Program-made: the position numbers and the translations under genes
Notes under the pieces: generated by a model
Told to the model about the DNA's origin: nothing
What the model saw: the letters and a program-made list of their open reading frames with translations, nothing else
The model's database searches: none
Shown here: piece by piece, positions 11,106-21,822 of the stretch
Layout of the letters: each line of letters starts with the position of its first letter
Numbering within the stretch: position 1 is the first letter of the stretch
Source: Tamarix chinensis
Taxonomy: Eukaryota > Streptophyta > Magnoliopsida > Caryophyllales > Tamaricaceae
Reading direction: 5' to 3'
Assembly: GCA_030549775.1 (NCBI GenBank)
Contig: CM060177.1
Location: 95,166,236 to 95,230,235, forward strand
Length of the DNA: 64,000 nt

Positions 11106-11650
11106 GATAATTATTTGATAAGTTTTTGTATGAGATTCATTAAGGATTTTTTTTACTATTGCCACACCAATACCTCAAATCATGAAAAAAGGTGAGTTTA
11201 ATTAGAGTACGTATGTAACTAAGGCTTTCCAAAATTTAAAGAATAAGCTATGCAAAGCACCAGTACTAGCATTACCCAACTTTGAGATATTATTTGAAGT
11301 CACTTGTGATGTAAGTGGGGTAGGGATATAAGGCATATTCTCACAAGAAAATGAGTTATTACATTTTTTTAGTGAGAAATTGCATGGAGTGAGACTAAAC
11401 TATTCCATGTATGATAAAGAGTTCTATGCCATCATACAAAGTCTAGAAACATGGATTCATTACCTAGTACTAAACCATTTTTTTTGCATTTAGACTATGA
11501 GAGTTTGAAATATTTGTATGGGTAAAAGAAAATTAGTCCGAGGGATGAAAAATAGGTTAGTTTCTTACAATCCTTGGTGTTTTCTGTCATGAATTTAAAA
11601 GGTAAAGAAAATATTGTGGAAGATGCTTTATCTTATAGATCCATAATATT
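11106..11650 (+). pseudogene. gypsy-1 RNase H remnant
   Basis: Recognisable pieces are [12 protein letters not shown] (about 11295-11330), ENELLHFFSEKLHGVRLNYS, MYDKEFYAIIQSLETWIHYL, LDYESLKYLYG and GKENIVEDALSYRS. These correspond to the gypsy RNase H blocks, from the first catalytic Asp region to the closing DALSRR-like motif. Stops and frame changes occur between the pieces. The part from 11574 to 11933 is open and runs into the integrase N-terminus. Confidence 0.83.
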
Positions 11651-12868
11651 AGTAATTTTGGATGTTAAGCTATTGGGATTTGAGATATTGAAGGATTTAT
11701 ATGAAAAGAACGAAGGTTTTTTTGACATATATAATATGTGCAAAATAGTGGTAGTTTTGGTATTTATTTACTACAAGATGACTATCTCTTCAAACTTAAT
11801 AAGTTGTTTATATCTTGTTCAAATTTCCATGATTCACTTGTTAAGGAAGTACATGAGAAAGGTATCACTGGTCATTTTGGAGTACATAAGACCATGGAAA
11901 TACTATAAGAAAACTTCTAGTAACCACAAATGATAAAAACTAGTACAAAGAATTATAGGAAGATGCACAACTTGTTAGAAGAGTAAAAGTTTCTTTCATA
12001 AGGGTTTGTATACTCCTTTACCAGTACCTGATCAATCTTGGGAGAGCGTTAGTATGGATTTCATATTAGGATTACCAAGGACATAGAGGAGTAAATATTC
12101 TATTCTTATGGTAGTTGATAGATTTTTTTAAAATGGCACATTTTATACCTTGTAAAAAAACTGATAATGGAACACATGTACAAAAATTATATTTTTTTAA
12201 AAAAATATAAGTTTTTGGAAGACACTTTAGCACATTTTAGGTACTAAGTAGATGTTTAGTACTTCTTATGATCCACAAACATATGATCAAACTAATGTGA
12301 CTAATATAAATATAGGTACTTTTCTACGAGGGTTGGTAAGTAAGAGTACCAAGGATTGGAATATAAAGCTTGTGCATGCTGAGTTTGCATACAATAGAAG
12401 TCCTTCCAATACAACTAAGACAAGTCATTTTGAGATAGTATATAGGGTCAATCAATATCTACTCATTGATATGTTGTCATTTAAGAGAGATGATACAAAG
12501 AATTATGATTTTAGGGAAAGAATAAAATTCCTTTGAAAAATTCATTAACAAATTAAATCCAACATTCAAAAATTGATTGCAAAATACCAAGCACAAGCTA
12601 ATAAAAATATAATTCAATAAGTGTTTAAACTTGGAGATTTGGTATGGTTGAATTTTAGAAAAGAGAGATTTCCAAACTTAAGAAATAATAAACTAATGTC
12701 AAGACCTGATGGTCCATTCAAAATCTTAATAAAATTTTAAAATAATGTGTATGAAATTAAATTGCTTAAACATTATAGAGGAGTACCTAGGAAATTCAAC
12801 ATTAGAAACTTATCTCCATATAATAGTGATGCTAATTTGAGAGAAAATTATTCTCTACAAAAGGAGAA
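11651..12868 (+). pseudogene. gypsy-1 integrase remnant with deleted core segment
   Basis: The zinc-finger region reads KEVHEKGITGHFGVHKTMEIL (about 11845-11905). The start of the catalytic core follows as [15 protein letters not shown] and VVDRF, with frame changes (about 12040-12125). After HVQKLYFF the sequence jumps to FSTSYDPQTYDQTNVTN (about 12255-12305). The block carrying the second catalytic Asp is missing. The rest of the core (HAEFAYNRSPSNTTKTSHFEI) and the C-terminal part (KLGDLVWLNFRKERFP, RPDGPFKIL, FNIRNLSPYNSDANLRENYS) are present. No chromodomain follows. The last frame stays open past the LTR boundary to 13016. Confidence 0.85.
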
Positions 12869-13642
12869 TGATGTAGGAACATCTATTGAAAACTCCCAAT
12901 CTTATTCTTCCAATAATGGAGATCCAGAGGAATTAGCATACATGGAGATAGAAATAATTATGCTTGAAAATTCATACACTTCTAATGTTTTATCAAGTCA
13001 TTCTTCTTGCAGGTAATATGCATGTTTGTAAGAAATTCATGATGGTTGAAGATCATTGAGGGAAAAGGTATTGACAGGGGATTACAAGATTACAAAGTGC
13101 AAGGAAGAGCAACACTATAAGACTATAATATTTTATCACATGTTATTACATTTATGTATAGCATTATTAAGTTATTTAACTTTGTTATTTTTGTTGTCTA
13201 CTCTGTAATTCTTGTAAAATTGCCATTGTAAATTTATTTGTAAGCCATGGTTCGTGCATTAGGAATGTTAAATCATTCATAAGGCTCCTAATGAGCTTCC
13301 TAATGAAAAGGATGGCAAGGTTCCATGCCTATAAATACTTGTACTCAAGGGTTTTGACACATTGAACAATCATTTAAATTTTATGAAAAGTTCACAACGG
13401 TGTTTCTTCTTAGTCTTCTCTTTTCCTTTATCAAGTGTGTATTGAGAAGTAGCAAGGGTAATATAGTGATAAATAGAAGGTTCTCATTAGAAGAGTTTGA
13501 TCTTGGATTAGATCTACTCAAGTGTTATCACAAACTCTAGCAACCGAAGCCTAAACAAGAGAATTCGAGTTGTATTTTTGTATTTTTTTATCCTTCAAAA
13601 AAGGTCCTGAAGTGTTGTAGTTGGAGATAATATTTTGCATCA
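12869..13642 (+). repeat. Right (3') LTR of gypsy-1
   Basis: It starts TGATGTAGGAACA straight after the polypurine tract and ends TTTTGCATCA. A TATA box (CTATAAATA) lies at 13329-13337. The pol frame continues about 49 codons into the LTR (to a stop at 13014-13016). That extension is recognisable, with stops, in the left LTR as well. Confidence 0.88.
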
Positions 13643-14142
13643 CTTTCTACCATAATAAGTTGTCTACAAATTTTATTAACTATTTAGGGGTGTCATTGAA
13701 AAAATTTATCTATCCCTCTCATCCCAAGAATAAATCATTACCCAAGTTGATCATTCTCTCACTCATTCAATAAATAACCCTTCCATAAGTACACATACAT
13801 GCCCATATCTAATATTACATCTCTCCAATCATATTTATCATTCAAGTGAGAGATAAGAAATCTCAAAGCTAACCATCATCTTTTCTCTCCTATTGAAATT
13901 CAAATGAGCATCCCCTATTTTATTATCACATGATTCATTTTCATTAATCATACACCGAATCTATTCATTCTTATGCTCTCCCACCTCTCTTCAAGTTTCT
14001 CCATTTGTTGTGCCTTGTTCATGGTTTGGGATAACCATCAACATACTCCATTCTTTATAGATTTCTTTTTATCCAATTCTTTTTCCTCCGTATTCCTTAG
14101 TTATATGCTCTAGACCATTTGTGAAGGAATTCAATTTATTTT
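13643..14142. other. Gene-free sequence between gypsy-1 and a solo LTR
   Basis: AT-rich with CAAATGAG and CATTC-rich stretches; nothing identified. Confidence 0.5.
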
Positions 14143-15092
14143 TTATGTAGAAGTAAAAACTCAAGAATTGGTTTTCATAATTATGGAACTAATTATTCTT
14201 CATTTCGAAAGTATTTTCCGCAGATTTGAAGACCCACTGAAGATTACATTGATAGAAATATACTAATAAGTAACTAACTGTCTACGTGCATGTGCATAGG
14301 GAGTTTATTTTCATAATTTTTGAGCATTATTATTAATTTAGTTAATTAATTAATTAAGTAGTAGAGTTGGATAACAGATAAAGCATAAAGTTAGCATAAT
14401 ATCTTTTATCTTGGAGTCTTTTGAATTATGTTTTTAGCTAAGTGTTAGGATGGCTCTAAGCAGCCATGGACATTGAATATTGAAGATCAATATTGAAGTT
14501 GAATCCAAGTTGAATTCTATGTGAGTTCAATTCAATTTAATCGAATATGTGTGAACGATTTTGCTTGAGAGTTTTATTCTCTTTATCTATATGAATTAGA
14601 GATTAATTCATATATTTTTGACTCTCCATAATCCATATCTTTCTATCCATAATTATCATCAGAAGAACACTCTAATTCGAACCTAAGTGAAGCCATAATT
14701 TGGTTTACATTTACAAACCCTAAACAACCATTCAACACACTATACCCTTCCATTCGGACCAAACATCACTTTAATCTTTCTATTAAAACTAAGCCCTAAC
14801 CCTAACCCTAAACCACAACCCCATCCTTCATCCAAACCCTAAAATTCAAAGATCATCATCATTAACACACCATTGTTGAATGCATATCTTAATTACCACA
14901 ACTCATTTGCACCAGTACCATTAGATAACCATCACCATCGATTCATACATATTTTGTTCGAATCACCACCTTTCCACCCTATTCGAAGTTTTAAACCCTA
15001 ATACACCATCACTAGGTCTTACTCTAATTATTATCATCACAACTGAGTCATATTCTCATAAATTCGAGAATCCCACCCTCCCACGCACATCA
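14143..15092 (+). mobile_element. Solo LTR, gypsy-2 family, plus strand
   Basis: It starts TTATGTAGAAGTAAAAACTC, which aligns with the family start TGATGCAGGAGCAAACACTC. It continues with GGTTTTCATAATTATGGAAC, carries CCCTAACCCTAACCCTAAA at about 14797-14815, and ends CCCACGCACATCA at 15092. No primer binding site, polypurine tract or coding sequence adjoins either end, so it is a solo LTR left by recombination. The flanking five bases are atttt and ctttt, four of five matching, a plausible worn target duplication. Confidence 0.8.
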
Positions 15093-17275
15093 CTTTTTTC
15101 TTTTGTGCATCCTTCCATTATTAAAGAGTAATGACAAACACAATTTTTTTACATATCTTGTGCTATTTTAATTTAGGCTTATGATAATTTATTTGAATCA
15201 TATGTGAGGTTAATTATTGGATATATAATCAGAAGATTATCATGATTTTTGACAACATGGAGTATCTTAACCATACTTTTTACATACAAACTTGGATTTG
15301 GGTCAACTAAAGTGATATTAAAAGATAAAATTGAGATCTTTAACTTCTATTTCTTGTTCTTTTCCCTAAATAAGAACCTATTTGGGTCCAAATTTAATCT
15401 AGAGTTTCAATTAAAATATTTCTCACGGTAATAAATTGCTAAACTTAATTGATGGGGTTATTTACTATTTCTCTTATTTTAATTTTATAGCTTCAATTGG
15501 ATTAAAAAGAAAAAAAATGAGCCAAAAAATTATAAAAGAATGACCCATCTATGAGTGCATGACTTGTGCAAAAGACAAAAGTGAAGCCGTCCCATATTCT
15601 CATATTATATATATGCAAGGAGATTGAAGGCCTAGAAGGGAGAATAGGAATTTTCAATAGCAGCTACCAACTAGAAAAATATTTTAATCAAGGGAATGAA
15701 TATTGATGACCATAACCCACATCCGCTAAGCACAAAGAAGATTCAATCAAAGAGAAAAAGAAAATCGAATCTAAAGGAAACTTTTGGATGAATAACAAAT
15801 AATTATTCATCCAATTAGTTTGCTAAAATTTTCTCCATTAAATTTTTTTTTGTTTTATCTTCACCTATATATTTATATATGTGTGTAATTGACTTATTTA
15901 TGGTGTGTGGTTAAATACTTCTTCCTAAGGCTAGTTTGAAGTCGCAGACTTGTTGAAGATATAATAATATTTTTCTTTATTTTATGAGATTATCCTTTGA
16001 CTTTGTTTTAATTCCTATCATTTATATATATGGTTCTATCATGTGTAAATTATATGATGCATGTCTTGCTCTTGCTTCTTTATAGTGAAAACATGTAGGA
16101 TTATATACATGCAAGGTAGCAATATAGTTGCACTAGAATTCACAAGTATAAATTGTAACAAGATTAGATAACAATTTATCTAACAGTTTTATGATTCTAG
16201 CCAAAGTATTGGAATGTTTTAATATATGTGAGTCAAAGGAGGGAAATATAGGAACCACTTAGTCTGTGTACTTAGGTTGACATCATTCACTTGTCCCTAA
16301 TTCTTTGAATCTAGTTAAATATAGGAACCACTTATTGCAACTATAATATTAGGATTTAAAATTGATTATTTGTCATATTAATCACTTTAGGGAAGTAACA
16401 AAAGGTGTATAAACTTTCTAGCATACATGTTGGTCAATATCTTTCTAGTGATTAAAAGATAACTTATAAATTATTATTATATTTTGACTTACTCTAGTGG
16501 TGAATTTGTATGGCCGTAGCTTCAACAATCTAAACCTTCTTGTCATCAATTATAATATTAGTAAATATGGGTATTGTTTAGGTCATGATTGAGAGGGCCT
16601 ATCTAAATTATTCTAGCGAAAAAAATAATAAAATAAAAAATTCTAAATTACACAAAATAATAATAAATATAATTATGGGAAAAATAAAAAATATTAAAAA
16701 CCAAATAACATCAAATAAAAATAAATATGAGTGAATAAGAATATAAAAAATGTACTAGGAAAGTTAAAATCTATCACTTGATTAGGTAGAATCATACATA
16801 TATAAATTTTAACAAATAAATTAGAGTAAAAGAAATCTTATAAAATAAAGAATATTGATATAATATCTCAAACTATAATATAAGGTTTCAATCTATTCTT
16901 TGTTAATAATTATTTGGCTAATCATATTAAATAAATAAATTGTACAAAAATATATATTCATTATAGAGAAAGATGAAATTGAAATTAAATATGGATGAAC
17001 ATTTAGTAATTTATTTAGATTAAAAGGTTGCTTAATTTTATCTAAAATAAAGTTTCCAAATCTCTTTTTTCTATTTACTATCTCCCAAGGCATAATCTCT
17101 CTCTCCCTTTATTTCCGTGCACTTTATCTCCTCTCTCTCTTCTTCCTACACCTTCTCTCTTCTTTCCATCCTTCACCTATTACCATCAATCGCCTCCCTT
17201 CTTCTTCTCCTATTGAGCACGCTTTCTCTCCCTCTTCTCTCTTCTACCATCACTAACTTTTTTTTTTCTTTTTCT
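15093..17275. other. Gene-free AT-rich sequence
   Basis: About 2.2 kb without protein similarity. It contains an A-rich low-complexity stretch at 16610-16760 and a pyrimidine-rich stretch at 17090-17275, whose open frame is low-complexity. It is the flank into which the large solo LTR inserted. Confidence 0.5.
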
Positions 17276-17599
17276 ATGTGTGTAATCCCCCAAAATTTTA
17301 GAAAATCTATAATTCAATAAATAACTTTTATTTGAAATAAATTAGCTTTTAAAATTATTTAGTTTAATTATTTTATGGATTTTTGAGTATATAAATTTGG
17401 ATAGGGATATTTACTAAATTAAAATAAATATTTTGTTATTTAATAATGTTCTTTTTATTTAAATAATTTTCGAAACTAATATTTTACTAAAGTTATCCTT
17501 TTCAAACCAATATATTAAATTATACTGAATTAAATTATTAAATTAAACAATTTATCTAAAATATTATATTTTATTATTTTATAAATTAAATTAAATTAT

Positions 17600-18790
17600 T
17601 TTCCCTTTCCCTTTTTCTTTCTCCCTTTTTCTCCTTTTTCTCCTTTCTTTTCTTTTCCCTTTTTTTCCTCCTTCGGACCACCCACACCAGGACTGCTCCT
17701 TCCTCCCCCTGTGCTTAGGCCTTCGACCCACTCCCTTCCCTCCTCTCCTTTCCCTCGGCGTAGCAGCCTAGCCCCAACCCTTCCTTCCTTTCCTTTCCCC
17801 CATTCTTCCCGAGCCAGCCCAACTCTTTTTTTTTTCTCACCTTTACCGGCCTGCACCTCCCCCCTCCTTCCTTTATTTCTTCTCCTTACTCGTGCTTGAC
17901 CAGCAGCTAGTTCAACGCCATGCCCAACCATTGAGACACCTAAAACCCCTCGTTGCCACCACCTGCCACAACTACAACCCTCTCTTCTATTATTTTCTTC
18001 CTATTTTGGACTTGGTCAGCCTTGCAAATCATCCCTCATACCTTGTTTTTTCCCCTCTTCGTCTCCCCTCCCTACCACGCTACCACCCTATATACCACCA
18101 CCGACCGACCACTTATCCCCTCCTATTCTTTTTCTTCACTCTCCTGCCTCTCCCTGCCCCATTATTTTCGAGCCTCCCCCTTCCCCAATTCCTTTCTCTC
18201 CTTTTCTTCTCCTTACATTTTCATCCCTATTTTGTGCACCACAGCCCCTCCGCCACTTCCCGTGCTACACCAACAGCCTGTAGTGCCCTATACCACCTCA
18301 TACTACTGCCCCAAACCACCAAAATACCCCCTCGAGCTCCTATAGTCCCTTCTTCCTCCCCCCTTATTTTTTTCTCTTATTTTCCTGCCTTCTTGGCAAC
18401 CCCCTGCAACCCCATCGTTCACCGCTATTTGGCCGCCTCTACTACCACTCAAACCACCGGTCCACTCCCTACAACCTCCTCTAGCACCCCCATACCTCCT
18501 TTTTTTGAAAACTGCCCCCGAACCCCTCCATTTTCCCCCTCTCTTTTCCTTCCTTCCTAGCCCGGTCCACCTCAACAGCCATCATTGTCGCCTCGACGTC
18601 GCCTCCTCTTCCGCCCTTGGCTGCCAACAACCCATCACTAGCCGCCACCAACACCCCCTCTTTAATCCTGCACCATTCCCTTTCCCGAAAGCCTCCCCCA
18701 TCTACATCCTTTCCTAGCCTAAAGACCTCAACCCAAAAATGACCACCCCACCCTTCTACCCCCTAACTTCGACCCTTTTCCCCATCACAA
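17600..18790 (+). repeat. Pyrimidine-rich tract of the giant LTR
   Basis: About 1.2 kb of C- and T-rich plus strand. It makes long but meaningless open frames rich in Pro, Ser, Leu and Phe (for example 17892-18560). Comparable tracts occur at 35.34-36.2 kb (plus) and 49.5-50.35 kb (minus) in related LTR fragments, which shows it is an LTR module and not a gene. Confidence 0.7.
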
Positions 18791-19439
18791 CCTGCATGTG
18801 GCTCACGTTGCTCATGTAGTGTGAGTTCCACATTATTTTGGGATTTTCCTTGTTTAATTTTTGACGTATATTAATGGTAGGTAAATTGTATTATTAATTA
18901 AGTTTTTATAAATTTTTATCCTTTTAATTTCCTACTTCTAATATAATAATTATTGACATTATTTTTAGGTTTTGATTTTCCTATTTAAAGCTTTAATCTT
19001 TAACAGGGATACCGGTAAGATTTGATTTTTGCGGGAATTAAGGTAATCATTAAACCCCACTTAAACGCATTGATAAACAAATGTTAGCACATTAAGGTTT
19101 TTAATATGTTATTATGCTTCATGTTAGTGGTTTAATATAATATATATATTTGCTTGTATTGATTGATAAAAAAACAAGTATGTATGCCATGTGTGGAAAG
19201 GTTGCTTAAGGGAAGAGTTTGATTATTAATGAAAGTTTTAAGTGCTTACCCATCTTATATTATGTTATTGTGACCATTTATGCATGAATAATATTATTGT
19301 GAGCCCTAGGGGCATCTTAGTAAAATTTCTTGTGCAGGAATGTGGCCTAATATGTGTGGGTGCTAATAAGGATTATATTAAAATATAATAGTTTGTGGAG
19401 TTGGATATTGTTAATGGATTATTAGTATTAATATTCCAT

Positions 19440-19990
19440 ATGGTAATGTTAATTTAATAAAAGTGATGTAATAAAGGGGGTAAATTGGTAATTTTGGAGG
19501 CAAAAGGGAAATATGGTAATTTTATAAGTAAATGGTAAAATGGTAATTTTGGAAGAAAGGGGTAAGATGGTAATTTTGGATGTAAAAGGGGTATTTTGGT
19601 AAATTTTGATGTAAGGGGTAAAATGATATTTTTACTAATAAGAGGATATTATGGTAATTTGGTAGTAAAGGGGTAAAATGGTAATTCGCAAGTAAAAGGG
19701 TAAATTTGTAATTCTAATTATGGAGAAGGGTAAATTTGTAATTATAATTATGGAGAAGGGTAAATTAACAATTATAATAATGGAGAAAGGTAAAATGGTA
19801 ATTATAATAATTGAGAAGGGTAAGTTAATAATTATAAATATGGAGAAGGGTAAATTAATAATTATAATTATAGAGAAGGGTAAATTGGTAATTATGCAAC
19901 CTAAAGGGTAATATGGTAATTTGTCAAGTAAGGAAAGGATGACTTAGCAATTATATAAGTAAGGGGTAAATGAGTAATTTATACCTAACA
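19440..19990 (+). repeat. Degenerate tandem array GGGTAAAATGGTAATTTT
   Basis: About 18 diverged units of roughly 25-35 bases contain GGGTAAA(A/T)TGGTAATT. From 19718 to 19895 the unit becomes more regular (TATGGAGAAGGGTAAATT..AATTATAA) and is kept in frame, giving an open frame of repeated MEKGK..IIII units. It is part of the giant LTR. Confidence 0.85.
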
Positions 19991-20689
19991 TGTCTTTGTG
20001 ATTTTGGGATTTCGTAATATGACTCAAATAATGCTGATTAGCAAGGTAAGAGTATTTGATAATTAGTAAGTATCACGAGAACGAATCCTAATTTGGAATT
20101 AGATGAGATTAGGATGGCCTTAATGATTTCTTTGTGTTATCTTGGATAATCGTCTGAATAAGATATGACTAATGATATCAGAACGATTGAAAGTGAATAA
20201 GTATCTGATTATTATGCTTTTTGTGATTACTTTAATTAAGACACTAATACGTAAAGTGAAAGACCTTAAGATCGGGAATGGTGGCTCTTTATAGGTCGCT
20301 ACCCTAAAGACGTGGTTTAGCCTACGATTATTCTAGTATTTGCTGGTGTGCCTTTATGTCCCATCCAGGCCCTATATCTTATTCTATCTAGCTCTACAGA
20401 CCTATTTGAGGGGTATGCATACTTATTGATTAGGTGTCCTTGTTGGTAAAGTACTAAGTGACTTTATGCACCAGTACGACTTGGGTATCTTTGTATCCCT
20501 AGCTTCATAGTTAAAAGATGATGAGTATCTTGTATGCACGAGTATGACCGGTGTACCTTCGTGTCTCGGGTTTTTGACCTCCCGTCCGAGGAAAATAAAT
20601 GGAATTGTTGTGCTAATTAAAAAAAGGAAAAATATTAATCATGAAAGTGAAAGATTAATGAGTCAGGCCTATTTGAATTATGATATTGA

Positions 20690-21140
20690 GTACCGATCCA
20701 CCGGTTATAATAATGGCCCAGGATCATGATGCTCTAGCAAGTGATTATGACTACCGATCCACCGGATATAATAGTGGCCCAGGCATGTGTTGCCCTGGAA
20801 GATGATTATGATTACCAATCCACCGGATATAATAGTGGCCCAAGAGCATGTTGCCTTGGATGATGTTGATATATATTCCGATCCACCGGCAATAATAGTG
20901 GGGTCCCGAGCTCAATAAAATCAATCATGGATGTGAATAAAGTTATGGAAAAATACTAATAACTTATAGTGGAACACCATGTGAGTCGGGGTCAGACTGG
21001 TTCACTGGCGAATAATAGTGGCTAGGAGCATTTTGCCCTGGAGACCGATCCACCGGCATATAATAGTGGTTAGGTGGGTTCTGCCCTATAAGTGACTGAT
21101 TCACCTGCTATAATAATGGGGTTCCCGCACTCACATAGGT
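20690..21140 (+). repeat. Tandem array CCGATCCACCGG..ATAATAGTGG
   Basis: Seven units begin near 20691, 20751, 20813, 20876, 20999, 21041 and 21096. Each reads CCGATCCACCGG, a short spacer, ATAATAGTGGCCCAGG, then (A)GCATGTTGCCTTGG. Two units end instead in GGGGT-CCCG-CTC. Spacing is about 45-65 bases with one longer gap. GATCCACCGG contains an imperfect inverted pair. Worn copies occur at about 4500-4730. Confidence 0.85.
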
Positions 21141-21822
21141 ATATAATCCAAGAGAAGATTGAATGATGATGGACTAATGGCTTAAGGCCCAGAAGTATTG
21201 ATTTAGCACTATGACATGGCTTAAGGCCGAAAGTATTGATCGTACATTATGACCTACTGATATCTGATGTGAATGTCAATTATGAGAATGTTATATATAC
21301 GTATCTTGTTATATATGTATATAGCTTTGTATCATGTGTTACTTGGCAGACCTGCTTTTAAGTATGTTTTTAAAGGGTTACTCAGTACTATAGTACTGAA
21401 GGGTTCCATTCATGGGGCCCTTGTTTATTCAATGGGCAGTGTCCCTTGTAGGTCTTTTTCAAGTGCTACTCAAGTGGGTAACGGGAAAGAGCGTAAGGAT
21501 TATCCGGACTTTTAGGGTTCTCCCTTTTCTTTTACTTTATGGTTTAAATGTATTCTCTGTTCTTGTAACCACCGCTGGTGGATTCTTATCTTGTGAAGTG
21601 TATCGCGCTACTCTAATTTAAACATGTTTTGAAAATATAGCAAAGTGTATCCCATTCCTTTAGCCTTAGCACTTAGTACTAGAACGGTAGAAGTGAACCG
21701 GTCTGGTACGAAGTGTGACGGTAATATCCCCGAAATTCATCATTTTATATATTTCTTTCGCTATTTCTTTTAATAAAATAAAATTTTTCAGCAGTGAATT
21801 TTGGGGGGGGGGTTACAATGTG

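Larger units (their letters stand above)
7808..13642 (+). mobile_element. Ty3/gypsy retrotransposon gypsy-1 (both LTRs, decayed)
   Basis: Two direct LTRs (7808-8632 and 12869-13642) enclose a tRNA-Met primer binding site, then gag, reverse transcriptase, RNase H and integrase in the Ty3/gypsy order, then a polypurine tract (CAAAAGGAGAA, 12858-12868). The whole is 5.8 kb. The LTRs have diverged considerably, with many substitutions and small indels, so the insertion is old. The bases next to the two ends (atttt left, ctttc right) do not form a convincing target duplication. Internal deletions removed the end of gag, the zinc knuckle and the protease, and part of the integrase core. It cannot be autonomous. 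Confidence 0.9.
17281..21817 (+). mobile_element. Giant solo LTR (4.5 kb), Tekay/Del type, with perfect target duplications
   Basis: It begins TGTAATCCCCCAAAATTTTA and ends GTGAATTTTGGGG...GGTTACA, an imperfect inverted pair typical of Tekay/Del LTRs. The five bases before it (17276-17280) and after it (21818-21822) are both atgtg. No gag or pol sequence lies inside. Modules in order are an AT-rich start, a 1.2 kb pyrimidine-rich tract (17600-18790), AT-rich sequence, a tandem array (19440-19990), a CCGATCCACCGG array (20690-21140) and an end region with GTGTGACGGTAATATCCCC. The perfect duplication suggests it is younger than most elements here, or at least undisturbed. I cannot exclude that it is a very short non-autonomous element rather than one LTR, but I see no internal LTR pair. 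Confidence 0.8.

Noticed and set aside
7808..13647. Target duplication for gypsy-1
   Set aside because: Flanking bases atttt and ctttc match at only three of five positions, too few to claim in AT-rich DNA.
17596..17931. Minus-strand Gly/Lys/Glu-rich open frame
   Set aside because: It is the complement of the same pyrimidine tract, hence low complexity.
17892..18560. 222-codon open frame, the longest in the window, rich in Pro, Ser and Leu
   Set aside because: It lies in a pyrimidine-rich tract of a solo LTR, overlaps another long frame in a different phase and shows no domain. Similar tracts occur in other LTR fragments.
19720..19911. Repeat protein-like frame with MEKGK units
   Set aside because: It is a tandem DNA repeat inside an LTR whose unit length happens to keep frame. 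No promoter or protein similarity.
19440..21140. CRISPR array
   Set aside because: Repeats are degenerate, spacers are not unique sequences of constant length, there are no cas genes, and the DNA is a plant retrotransposon LTR.
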